From assembly GCA_963759125.1 (NCBI GenBank), contig CAVWXN010000005.1, forward strand, positions 1,178,001 to 1,242,000: DNA of 64,000 nt. Reading direction: 5' to 3'. The DNA comes from JABDQA01 sp963759125 (GTDB taxonomy: Bacteria; Desulfobacterota; Desulfobulbia; Desulfobulbales; Desulfocapsaceae). Below, one piece after another: positions 7,326 through 14,821 of the stretch. Within the stretch, counting starts at the first letter, position 1. The number at the start of each line of letters is the position of its first letter. Both the position numbers and the translations under genes were made by a program. The notes below the pieces were generated by a model. The model made no database searches. It was not told the DNA's origin and worked only from the letters and a program-made list of their open reading frames with translations.

Positions 7326-9094
7326 GATTTATTCCCCTTCTTTTTCCTCTTTGATACTGATTTTTCTTTTTGGGGACGAGTTACTATCATATCGTTGAAA
7401 CCGCCCCCCGCAGGAATCATAGGTAAAATGACCTCTGTCGGGTCGCAGACAAACTCAATCAGAATTGGTCCTTTCTGATCGATCGCCTTCTGCAGTGCCG
7501 GCCTGATGTCCTTGACTTTTGTTACCTTCAGGTAAGGTATGTCATAGGCTTTTGCGATGAAACCGTAATCTGGATTGAGCATGGGCGTGCCACTGAAACG
7601 CCCATCGAAAAAGAGCGTCTGCCACTGCCTTACCATGCCCAGGTAGCCGTTATTCAAGAGAAGCATTTTAATATCGATCTGATGCTCCATGACGGTTCCA
7701 AGCTCTTGCATATTCATCTGGAAACCGCCATCGCCGCTTATCGACCAGACCCTTTCATCGGGACGGGAAAGTTTTACGCCGATGGCCATTGGTAGTGATA
7801 CTCCCATCGTCCCCGCTCCACCGGATGTAAACCAGCTGTTCTCCGTCTGGTAATTGTAAAATCTTGCAGCCATCATCTGGTGCTGGCCGACATCAGGGAC
7901 AATGAGATCTTTGCCTTTAGTCGCTAGAGAAAGTTGATGGACAATAGTTTTCATCAATAGTTTACCGTTATCACCAACCCCTTCATCTATTTCGGCCTGC
8001 AGCGCTTCTCTCATCGCCTCGCGGTGTTCACCAATCTTTTTAAACCAGCGACGCCTGGGTTTGTAGGTGAGCATCGGATCATCCAGCAGGACGCGCAAAG
8101 TCCTGTAAACATCAGCATTGATGGCCACTGAGGTGGCGACATTCTTGTCTATTTCCGATGGATCGATTTCCACATGGATGACATCGGCATTGGCGGCGTA
8201 CTCATCCAGCTTCGCCGTAACTCGATCATCAAACCGCATACCAAATGATATCAGGAGGTCCGCCTCGACAACCGCTTTGTTTGCCTCTACCGTGCCGTGC
8301 ATTCCCATCATTCCCAGGCTCAACGGGTGATCGGCAGGCAGGGCTGAAATCCCGTGCAGGGTAAAGGCTATGGGGATATTCACTTTTTCGGCAAACTGCT
8401 GAAGCAGATTGCCTGCCCTGCTGTTTACCACGCCGTGACCGCAGAAAATTAAGGGCCTCACACTCTTGTTGATGAGCTTCATTGCCCTTTCCAGTGGTCC
8501 TCTTTCCGGTGTGGGATGATAGAAATATCCAGGCAGGACTGGCCGATATCCCTTAACATCAAAGCGGTACTTTTTTGATACCGACTGGTTCTGTATATCT
8601 TTCGGGATGTCGACTAATACTGGTCCGCCACGGCCGGTGGTTGCAACATAATGGGCCTCGTGAATGGTCTCTTCAACCTCGTCGGCGTGAAGCGGCATGT
8701 AGGTCTGCTTGGATATGGGCATCATAACCCCGACGATATCACTCTCCTGAAAGGCGTCAGTTGCAATGACGCCGGTGGCGACCTGCCCCGTGACTATCAA
8801 CATTGGTACCGAGTCCATGTGACCATCGGCCACGCCCGTTGTCAGGTTCATTGCCCCTGGGCCGGAGGTGGCAATGCACACTCCTACTTGTGGATTATTC
8901 GTCGACAAAGATCCCCTCGAAATACCCTGGGCCATAAAAGCAGCTCCCTGTTCATGACGCGACATGATGAACTGTAAATCCTTATAATTCTCCAGTTCAT
9001 CAAACACCGGCATAATAGCCCCGCCGGTATAGCCAAAAATGTACTTTATACCCTTGGTTCTTAGAGCAGACAGCAGTTTTTCTTTTCCAGTCAT
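7322..9094 (-). CDS. ilvB: Acetolactate synthase large (catalytic) subunit
   Basis: The 590-aa ThDP enzyme condenses two pyruvates to 2-acetolactate, or pyruvate with 2-ketobutyrate. N-terminal 'FGYTGGAIMPVFDEL' and 'SRHEQGAAFMAQG' include the catalytic Glu; the FAD/central domain follows; the C-terminal ThDP motif 'GDGGFQMNMQEL...NNGYLGMVRQW' is intact. The start is placed at ATG 9094 ('MTGKEKLLSAL'), where homology begins, although the frame is open to 9220. The last 20 residues form a Lys/Arg-rich tail ('KEKSVSKRKKKGNKS') that is unusual for the family. The gene is first in ilvBN; no attenuator or leader peptide was recognised upstream. Confidence 0.93.
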   Translation of the reverse strand: MTGKEKLLSALRTKGIKYIFGYTGGAIMPVFDELENYKDLQFIMSRHEQGAAFMAQGISRGSLSTNNPQVGVCIATSGPGAMNLTTGVADGHMDSVPMLIVTGQVATGVIATDAFQESDIVGVMMPISKQTYMPLHADEVEETIHEAHYVATTGRGGPVLVDIPKDIQNQSVSKKYRFDVKGYRPVLPGYFYHPTPERGPLERAMKLINKSVRPLIFCGHGVVNSRAGNLLQQFAEKVNIPIAFTLHGISALPADHPLSLGMMGMHGTVEANKAVVEADLLISFGMRFDDRVTAKLDEYAANADVIHVEIDPSEIDKNVATSVAINADVYRTLRVLLDDPMLTYKPRRRWFKKIGEHREAMREALQAEIDEGVGDNGKLLMKTIVHQLSLATKGKDLIVPDVGQHQMMAARFYNYQTENSWFTSGGAGTMGVSLPMAIGVKLSRPDERVWSISGDGGFQMNMQELGTVMEHQIDIKMLLLNNGYLGMVRQWQTLFFDGRFSGTPMLNPDYGFIAKAYDIPYLKVTKVKDIRPALQKAIDQKGPILIEFVCDPTEVILPMIPAGGGFNDMIVTRPQKEKSVSKRKKKGNKS

Positions 9095-9484
9095 TGAGAA
9101 TCTCTCTAAACAGTTAACGTGTTTGTCTATAAAATCCGGATCAATACGAATGAGGCTTGGCGTCTGGGTGTCGTTTCGACAAGTTCTGAACAACGATCCA
9201 TTCGACCCGGTATTCTTCAAAATAAAGTCATATTGAGAAAAAACTATGTGTATTAATGATTTTTCTCGTTTTTTCTTGCATCACCTGGGAAACCAATTGT
9301 CCAAATAATCAAACATGACGCGTTGGTGTCAATAAGAAAAGATCCTGATTCGGGGCTCCATTGAGGTTTTGATCAGATTCTTTCTTGGCCTTGAGGTGTG
9401 ACAACAGATGGCTAATTATTATAGTGAATAAGAAGCGTCAACCCTTAACCCAGGCCTTAGGCAATCATACCTTTGGGAGATAGC
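9095..9484. other. Divergent intergenic region between ilvB and the ferritin-like gene
   Basis: About 390 bases without a credible gene. It must contain the promoters of ilvBN (leftward) and of the ferritin-like gene (rightward), but I see no clear -35/-10 pair, hairpin or repeat. Confidence 0.5.
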
Positions 9485-9994
9485 ATGGACTCAATAACGA
9501 TCTTTAAAAAAGCTCTGGAATACGAGAAGAAAATCCGAGATCTCTACACGTCTGCCATCGATATTATTGATGACGGGAGGGGGAAAGAAATTTTTAAAAC
9601 ATTAGCGGATGAAGAGCAATCCCACGTTGATTTTCTGGAATACAGCATTAAAACACTAAAGGACCAAGGCAGCGTCAGCTTGAAAGCATTTAAAACCTCC
9701 ATTCCCGATACCGAAGACCTGCTAAAGAATATTGAGTCGATGAAAATCACCATACCAGAACAGATGTTGGGCGACGTGAAGAGGGTTCTCAGCAGTGCTC
9801 TGAAGCTCGAAATTGAAACCACCGAATACTATCAGAAGGCCTTTGAATCAGCAGAAGGTGAGATTAAAAAAGTACTGGAGAAATTTATAATTATCGAACA
9901 ACGGCATACGGATGTTGTCCGCTTTGAGCTTGATTACGCGTCGCGCAATGGCTTTTGGCTTGGTTTCCCTGAAATAAGTATGGAAGTCGGGTGA
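9485..9994 (+). CDS. Rubrerythrin/ferritin-like diiron protein
   Basis: The 169-aa all-helical protein has the paired diiron-ligand pattern of the ferritin-like superfamily: 'ALEYEKKIRDLY' and 'LADEEQSHVDFLEY' in the first helix pair, 'ALKLEIETTEYYQKA' and 'IIIEQRHTDVVRFELDY' in the second (E, ExxH, E, ExxH). A rubredoxin domain is absent. These proteins handle peroxide or store iron in anaerobes. ATG 9485 is preferred because GGGAGA lies 6 bases upstream; the TTG 12 bases earlier has no such site. It ends with 'GFWLGFPEISMEVG', a tail seen in this subgroup. Confidence 0.82.
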   Translation: MDSITIFKKALEYEKKIRDLYTSAIDIIDDGRGKEIFKTLADEEQSHVDFLEYSIKTLKDQGSVSLKAFKTSIPDTEDLLKNIESMKITIPEQMLGDVKRVLSSALKLEIETTEYYQKAFESAEGEIKKVLEKFIIIEQRHTDVVRFELDYASRNGFWLGFPEISMEVG

Positions 9995-10059
9995 GCATCG
10001 GCAGCGACGGTGACTGCAGCCCCGGCAGCTCAGACAGATTCGTTAATTGAGGCGCAGCT

Positions 10060-10302
10060 TCAGAAGAGAATCGCGAAAGGTTCGTACAATACATTCCAGA
10101 CCACAAACAGCCAGACGCAGCCACCGGCAAAGATGATCAGCTTACCATAGTAGAGACCTACAGGAATGAGGATCACACTCAAAAATGCCAGGCTGTAGAG
10201 AAATGAAGTTTCGAAGTTCGTACCGCCGGCGAATAAAAATATTTTTGTCCACAAGTATGCTGCCAGCGGTGGAGAAAGTGCGATCAGAATGTTGGTAAGC
10301 AT
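10060..10302 (-). CDS. Small membrane protein, unknown
   Basis: The 80-aa protein has about three hydrophobic segments (residues 4-25, 33-50 and 55-75) and few charges. AGAGG lies 6 bases before ATG 10302 on the minus strand. I do not recognise a family. It faces the ferritin-like gene (convergent) and is divergent from the secreted protein at 10420. Coding status rests on the ribosome-binding site and clean hydrophobic pattern. Confidence 0.5.
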   Translation of the reverse strand: MLTNILIALSPPLAAYLWTKIFLFAGGTNFETSFLYSLAFLSVILIPVGLYYGKLIIFAGGCVWLFVVWNVLYEPFAILF

Positions 10303-10419
10303 GTAAGCCTCTGGTTGGTGTCGGTCTGTGGTTGCTCGCCATAATAACCTATCAAAGCATTATTGCACCCAAATTAGCCGGAAATGTTTCAGGCTATGGA
10401 CATATCAAAGGAGAATCCC

Positions 10420-10812
10420 ATGAAAATCGCTGCAATCCTCATACTGTTTTTGACCCCCGCCTTCGCTTTGGCCCAGAACCCCGGGGGAATGAATCAGAAC
10501 AATATGCAGAACATGATGCAGGTGATGCAGCAGGTACAGGAGTGTATGGCCGGCATCGATGAGGCAAAACTCCAGGCGCTTCAGGTTCGATCTGAAAAGA
10601 TGAGCGAGGAAATCAAAGGCCTGTGCGGTAAGGGGATGCGGGACAAAGCCCAGAAAACGGCGATTTCCTTTGGTAAGGAAATCGCGTCCGACCCTACCTT
10701 GAAGCAGATGCAGAAATGCGGTGAAATGGCCCAGGGGGCCCTGCCGATGATGGGAACCGTAGAGACCTTTGACGAAAAGGAATATGCCAATAAACACGTG
10801 TGTGATGAATGA
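10420..10812 (+). CDS. Secreted Met/Gln-rich small protein, unknown
   Basis: The 130-aa protein starts with a clear signal peptide ('MKIAAILILFLTPAFALAQ'), then a low-complexity Asn/Met/Gln segment ('GGMNQNNMQNMMQVMQQVQ') and a helical domain with three Cys ('QECMAGID', 'KGLCGKGM', 'MQKCGEM') plus one near the C-terminus. AAAGGAGA precedes ATG 10420; an earlier in-frame ATG at 10384 lacks a site and would bury the signal peptide. The role is unknown. The Met-rich part could bind metal, which is only a guess. Confidence 0.65.
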   Translation: MKIAAILILFLTPAFALAQNPGGMNQNNMQNMMQVMQQVQECMAGIDEAKLQALQVRSEKMSEEIKGLCGKGMRDKAQKTAISFGKEIASDPTLKQMQKCGEMAQGALPMMGTVETFDEKEYANKHVCDE

Positions 10813-10850
10813 GCTGGTGGAGCAGGGGGGCTCCGGGCTTGTTGTCGGGA

Positions 10851-11033
10851 TTATTTACGAACGGCGATGACCGAAAGTATGGCCGAGAGCAGCAGGCCGA
10901 AACCGAGTCCGGCGAGCATGCTGCCGACGAAGGCAAGGCCGGACTCAGGTAGGAAGAAGAAACCGATCCCAAGTCCCAGCAGCAGGCCGCCGCCAACGGC
11001 CCAACTACTTTTGTCATTCCCTGAATGCGCCAT
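10851..11033 (-). CDS. Small glycine-rich membrane protein, unknown
   Basis: The 60-aa protein has a short polar start followed by two hydrophobic, glycine-zipper-like helices ('AVGGGLLLGLGIGFFFLP' and 'MLAGLGFGLLLSAILSVIAV'). ATG 11033 is supported by AGGAG 7-8 bases upstream on the minus strand; longer starts are not. Such two-helix glycine-rich proteins are common and mostly uncharacterised. Confidence 0.55.
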   Translation of the reverse strand: MAHSGNDKSSWAVGGGLLLGLGIGFFFLPESGLAFVGSMLAGLGFGLLLSAILSVIAVRK

Positions 11034-11221
11034 AACCATTCTCCTGTCAGGTTTAGTTACATGCCTGCCTGGCCTATTATAACTCAAGCAACGGCAGCAG
11101 AACAGACAATAGTCAAGTGCTGGTGGTTGTTTTCAGCTGACGCTGTGGAGACCAGATGCAGCCAGTTACCAAGCCAGTTCAACCTTGCGTTAGGCGACAC
11201 AGCGCTGCAGCGGAAAGAGCC

Positions 11222-11332
11222 TTACGGGGGTTTGTCAGCCCAGACGCTGAATTCATTTCCACTCGGCTCGATGAAGTGAAATCGACGTCCGCCGGGAAAC
11301 TCGACATAGTCTATCTTTTCATGATCAGGCAT
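11222..11332 (-). pseudogene. VOC (glyoxalase-like) gene collapsed by internal deletion
   Basis: From ATG 11332 on the minus strand the 36-aa product is an N-terminus 'MPDHEKIDYVEFP' joined directly to a C-terminus 'GGRRFHFIEPSGNEFSVW'. Both halves match one VOC family of about 120 residues, in which the first is followed by a catalytic-domain helix and the second ends the protein. About 85 codons from the middle are missing with the frame kept, apparently by recombination at the similar 'EFP'/'SFPGG' coding sequence. Metal and substrate sites cannot form. The rest of the 373-base gap holds nothing else I can identify. Confidence 0.65.
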
Positions 11333-11406
11333 GACATTCACCAACAAGATTGGGTGCTTCGGTCTGACAGTCCGGCAGGTTTTGACCTGGCCTGATATCT
11401 GCCGCT

Positions 11407-11787
11407 TTACTCCAGATCGATGGTTATGGTTTGACCACCATAGCCATGGACCGAGTCATGGGCGCGCACGGTTACCGTGGCCATTTTCCCGGGTAGTTTT
11501 ACACCTGAAAGCCCCCTGGTAAAGGGTTGCTCATTAACGTGGGGGTGGGCCAGAACCCGGGTCGCCAGCACCGTGCCCTGATCGTCCAAAACCTCCCACT
11601 TGTCGGCATAATGGTTCCACCCCTCATCTGCGTGCTGGACGGTAACGTTGAAGTCATGGGTTTCAGCTGTACTTTTTTCTACCCGCACTTCAATTACATC
11701 AGCTTCCCCGGCCTGGACCAGGGAACTGAAACTGAGGACTGCAATGCAGACGGCGGCCCACCGCCACGCTCTTGTTAGCATGGTCAT
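11407..11787 (-). CDS. Conserved periplasmic beta-rich protein, unknown
   Basis: The 126-aa protein has a signal peptide to about residue 26 ('LSFSSLVQAGEA'), then a single beta-rich domain with 'HADEGWNHYADKWEVLDDQG', 'RVLAHPHVNEQPFTRGLSG' and 'VTVRAHDSVHGYGG'. I recognise this as a conserved proteobacterial hypothetical of immunoglobulin-like appearance, without known function. Several His residues in conserved positions could bind metal. AGGAG precedes the first ATG. Confidence 0.7.
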   Translation of the reverse strand: MTMLTRAWRWAAVCIAVLSFSSLVQAGEADVIEVRVEKSTAETHDFNVTVQHADEGWNHYADKWEVLDDQGTVLATRVLAHPHVNEQPFTRGLSGVKLPGKMATVTVRAHDSVHGYGGQTITIDLE

Positions 11788-11901
11788 CTAGGCTCCTGTG
11801 AGTGATAGGCTGCTGATCTCTTTCAGCAGCATTGGCTGGGCATGGTTTTCCATTGATGAATATACTTTAATCATTGATCGCTTTTCGTTTAGATCATTGC
11901 T

Positions 11902-12873
11902 TCAGGGAAAAGGTTTCGCCGGGGCGCCAGAAATGTGCTCATGCACCAGACCAGTAGCTGCTTCCACTGGCAGATCACGAATCTTCCAGAACAGCTGGCG
12001 GCATTGTTCGAAGCTCAGCTGATTTACCAGTGCCGCGGCCTGGGCTTCATCTTGCAGATGGGGGAATGGACCATTCTGGCCAGAGTATTCATCCTTGCGC
12101 ACAATCTTCATAAAAACAAGGGTGCGGGCGCACAGCAGGTTGGCAAGTTCGGCTTCTAACTGACGCTTGAACAGGCAGTGCACGGTGAGCTGATCGCCGG
12201 GACCGTAGAGTCCCGATGTCACCTCCAGCTGCTTGAGTCCCAGATGTTCAACGAATACCGGTTTGAGAGACCAGCCCGGCGGTACCAATGGGCGAAGATT
12301 ATGGTAGAGAAGTAAATGCATGGGCCCAGCTTCAACGCACGTGGGTTGCTCATCGTAGAGGCTGTCGACAATGGCCTGGGCTCTGAGTCGATCGCGCAGG
12401 GCAAATCGCTTGGCGTCGGCCCAGGCAAAGTTTTTGACCGACTCGATTATTTGGTAAAAATCGTCTCCTCGCACCGCCTGGTAAAAATCGATCAGGGTCC
12501 GGGTCGCTTCCTTTTCCCTGAGATAGACCCGGTAGTGAATTGTGGACTTGTCCAGATCTTCGGGCCCGCTTCCCTCGGCAAAAAATTCCTGAACCTGGAT
12601 TAAATGTTCGACAAAGGGCTCAATCTGCAGGAGTTCTCTTCCGTCAAGGAAAAACCCCTGCAGCATGAGACACTGCTGCTGGCTGAAAGCCGGGTATTCA
12701 ATGTCCTGATCGAGCAGGTAGTCTTCCGTGGCGACCTCCCCGCGAATCATGCTGGGGAATAAAGAGTGGGGAGGCTCCTCCAGTATAATCCGCCGATGTT
12801 TCTCCATCAGAGGCTGGCAGAGCGGCAGCGTCTCCGGCCGGTGGTTGGCATAGGCAATGGTCAAAAGAGTCAT
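11902..12873 (-). CDS. Conserved hypothetical protein (323 aa)
   Basis: A soluble protein of normal composition without signal peptide or membrane helices. It begins 'MTLLTIAYANHRPETLPL' and includes a charged helical middle ('RVYLREKEATRTLIDFYQAV') and 'LLLYHNLRPLVPPGWSLKPVFVEHL'. The start resembles a module that compares or scores inputs across many deltaproteobacterial hypotheticals, but I cannot name a family. It is a single gene, divergent from the selenoprotein. Coding status is certain from length and codon pattern. Confidence 0.7.
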   Translation of the reverse strand: MTLLTIAYANHRPETLPLCQPLMEKHRRIILEEPPHSLFPSMIRGEVATEDYLLDQDIEYPAFSQQQCLMLQGFFLDGRELLQIEPFVEHLIQVQEFFAEGSGPEDLDKSTIHYRVYLREKEATRTLIDFYQAVRGDDFYQIIESVKNFAWADAKRFALRDRLRAQAIVDSLYDEQPTCVEAGPMHLLLYHNLRPLVPPGWSLKPVFVEHLGLKQLEVTSGLYGPGDQLTVHCLFKRQLEAELANLLCARTLVFMKIVRKDEYSGQNGPFPHLQDEAQAAALVNQLSFEQCRQLFWKIRDLPVEAATGLVHEHISGAPAKPFP

Positions 12874-13097
12874 AAACCAGACTATAGGTCCAGGAGGGGA
12901 AAAATCGACCAGGCGGGCAGATTTACCAGAGGCGCTTTGTCAATCCAAGTAGCTTTTGTATCAATATATTCCGCTCCACCCTTAAATGTGCTTATCGTAG
13001 AAGAAGGAACATAGATTTTCTGAGACAGCGGGCAGGGGTGTTGAAGTTCGGTCTCAATACAGAGGATTTTTGGCGTAGAGATATGAAGAGGAAAAGT

Positions 13098-13652
13098 ATG
13101 GAAACTTATGATGTTTCGGTTGAGCAGCTTGGTCAGCTCAACGTTTATGATCAACAGGGGCAGAAATCAGCCCTGCGCGACCTCTGGGCCAGCCAGTCGG
13201 CGGTGCTTGTTTTTGTCAGACACTTCGGCTGAATGCTCTGTCGTCAGCAGGTTGCTGAGCTAAGCGAATTCGAGGAGCAGTTCAGTGCCAAACAGAGCCG
13301 GCTGGCCGTTATCGGACCTGGAGAAGCAGTGCATCTGGCCGAGTTCAGAAAGGTTACTGGTTATCGCTCAGACCTCTTTGCCGACCCCTCGCGGGAGGCC
13401 TACCGGGTACTGGGATTTTCCTCCGGCATCACCAAATTGCTTGGCCTTAAACCTCTGCAGTCTGTTTTCTCGGCCATAAAAGCCGGTGTCCGTCCTGGAA
13501 CGCTTCAGGGGAGCGCCCTGCAGCTGGGCGGTGCGGCGGTGATTGGGTCGGGCAACGAGCTGCGTTACCTCTTCAGGGAGAAACAGGCGGGAGACCACCC
13601 GCCGGTGGCAGCGTTGCTCGAGGTGGTTTCGGACGGAACTTCGGGGGACTGA
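13098..13652 (+). CDS. Selenocysteine-containing peroxiredoxin-like protein (AhpC/TSA-2 type), UGA at 13230-13232
   Basis: The frame from ATG 13098 (AGAGGA upstream) runs to an in-frame TGA at 13230 and continues without a gap to 13652. Read through, the 184-aa product is one thioredoxin-fold protein of the AhpC/TSA-2 (peroxiredoxin-like) group: 'AVLVFVRHFG-U-MLCRQQV' places selenocysteine (residue 45) exactly where relatives have the first Cys of a CxxC ('RHFGCxxCR'), giving a UxxC redox motif. The downstream part has the family's 'LFADPSREAYRVLGF' block. A GGT-loop hairpin follows the TGA, as expected for a bacterial SECIS. It probably reduces peroxides or disulfides in the cytoplasm. Ordinary gene-callers would split it in two. 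Confidence 0.85.
13245..13257 (+). promoter_or_regulatory. SECIS-like hairpin after the Sec UGA
   Basis: CAGCA-GGT-TGCTG forms a 5-bp stem with a GGU loop, starting 13 bases after the TGA. This is the distance and loop type used by bacterial SECIS elements for SelB binding. The stem can be extended loosely with GCTC (13235-13238) and GAGC (13257-13260). Confidence 0.6.
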
Positions 13653-13862
13653 TCAACCAGCCCGACTATACCGCCGATTCTCCTGTTTCTACCGATTCTC
13701 CTGTTTCCTACCGATTCTCCTGTTTCCCCGGTGCGAGCCCTGATGAGGTTTCGGACGGAACTTCGGGGGACTGATCAACCAGCCTGTCTCTACTACCGAT
13801 TCTCCTGTTTCCTACCGATTCTCCTGTTTCCTACCGATTCTCCTGTTTCCCCGGTGCCAACC
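13625..13862. repeat. 122-bp tandem duplication with embedded 19-bp repeats
   Basis: The block starting GGTTTCGGACGGAACTTCGG at 13625 recurs at 13747 (offset 122-123 bases). It includes the last 28 bases of the selenoprotein gene, including its stop codon. Each copy carries three units of about 19 bases with the core ACCGATTCTCCTGTTTC. The two copies differ at a few positions near their centres and ends. Confidence 0.9.
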
Positions 13863-14237
13863 CTGATAACCTGCTCGACGGGCAGGACAAAGCTTACCGT
13901 CGCCGGTTTTACCAGTTTTTGCGGCCTGCTGGATTGTCTCTATTACCTTGGTGACTATTTCTTTTGCGGGTCGTAAGCGGTGCCCTGCAGATCCGATATA
14001 TTGCTGCTCAGAGAAGTTGGAGAGCCGCTGGAGATGGGTCTGGTAGTGGGATTTAGGTGAGACACCAGGAGGATGGGGGAGAGCTCAAAAGACCATCTGC
14101 GGCGGGGATTATTTCTACTTGTGGTATTGTCGGATCCAAAGCAAGCTCTTATTGTTTTCCTAAGTATCCATCACATCAGGCTGTACCCCCGACGTGGTTG
14201 TACCTGCCTCAGAAAACCTTTTATCCAGGAGGTGATT
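13863..14237. other. Intergenic stretch without a recognised gene
   Basis: A short frame directly after the repeat (about 13865-13950) has protein-like composition but no start and stops soon. ATG 14073 has AGGAGG in front and is in frame with the next gene, but the added 55 residues look non-coding. Confidence 0.4.
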
Positions 14238-14444
14238 ATGAGCAAAACCGAATCCTACATGAGATTGTGGAATTTCATGGAACTCTCTGAGAAACAGAGG
14301 CTCATGCGTCAGTTTCTCAATCAGCACGGCGACCATTTCAGCAAAGATGATTTCGTCAGGTTTCTGGCCCTGAGATATGATGGCGGCCACCGGGAACTCA
14401 AGCAGGCGCGAAATAATCTGAGCAGCCGTGACCATTCTCACTGA
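14238..14444 (+). CDS. Microprotein family member A (68 aa)
   Basis: A near-perfect AGGAGGTGATT precedes ATG 14238. The product is charged and helical: 'SYMRLWNFMELSEKQRLMRQ' then 'FSKDDFVRFLALRY'. It shares a pattern with 14521 and 16428: aromatic 'L/M-x-x-W', about 8 residues, Gln-Arg, a 'FL/YF/YL', then 'DD-F/W-x-x-F/Y-LA'. Function unknown; there is no signal peptide or membrane helix. Three related small genes within 2.5 kb suggest local duplication. Confidence 0.65.
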   Translation: MSKTESYMRLWNFMELSEKQRLMRQFLNQHGDHFSKDDFVRFLALRYDGGHRELKQARNNLSSRDHSH

Positions 14445-14520
14445 GTTTAGACGAGGGTGTGAAATTACTCCAGGAAAGTAGCGGACTGGTTCGCTTAACA
14501 GGTAGACATAAGAGGTGACT

Positions 14521-14718
14521 ATGTATACAGCAAGAAAAGTCTTGAAACTCTGGGGAAAAAGCTCCGTGGCCGATCAGCGGAGATTGAAGCTGAAGTATTT
14601 TTCCGGCCTGAGTGCCCGGCAATTCGAAGATGATTTTGTCAGCTTTCTGGCCAAAGAGTTTAACCTTTACGGGCAGGAAAAAGGCTCCGCCAAAGGCCAG
14701 GAATCTCTCAAGTCGTAG
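14521..14718 (+). CDS. Microprotein family member B (65 aa)
   Basis: GAGGTG lies just before ATG 14521. The product is basic: 'ARKVLKLWGKSSVADQRRLK' then 'FEDDFVSFLAKEFNLYG'. It aligns with member A over the 'LW...QRRL...F...DDFVxFLA' core. The gene sits 76 bases after member A on the same strand and may share its mRNA. Function unknown. Confidence 0.6.
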   Translation: MYTARKVLKLWGKSSVADQRRLKLKYFSGLSARQFEDDFVSFLAKEFNLYGQEKGSAKGQESLKS

Positions 14719-14821
14719 TCAATTAGAAGCTTTCTTCATTCTGATATCAGGCAACTGCACATCCCGAAATACCAGTCGTAGCACTCTAGCCTCATACTTG
14801 TTGGTAATCAACTCGTCAGTG

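Noticed and set aside
9095..9240. Attenuator or leader peptide before ilvB
   Set aside because: The upstream frame to 9220 is not rich in Ile, Val or Leu codons and no terminator/antiterminator pair was found.
13233..13652. Separate gene starting at the ATG right after the UGA of the selenoprotein
   Set aside because: It has no ribosome-binding site of its own, and the protein family runs continuously through the UGA position.
13625..13862. CRISPR array
   Set aside because: The 19-base units are directly adjacent inside a 122-base tandem duplication; there are no regular unique spacers and no cas genes.
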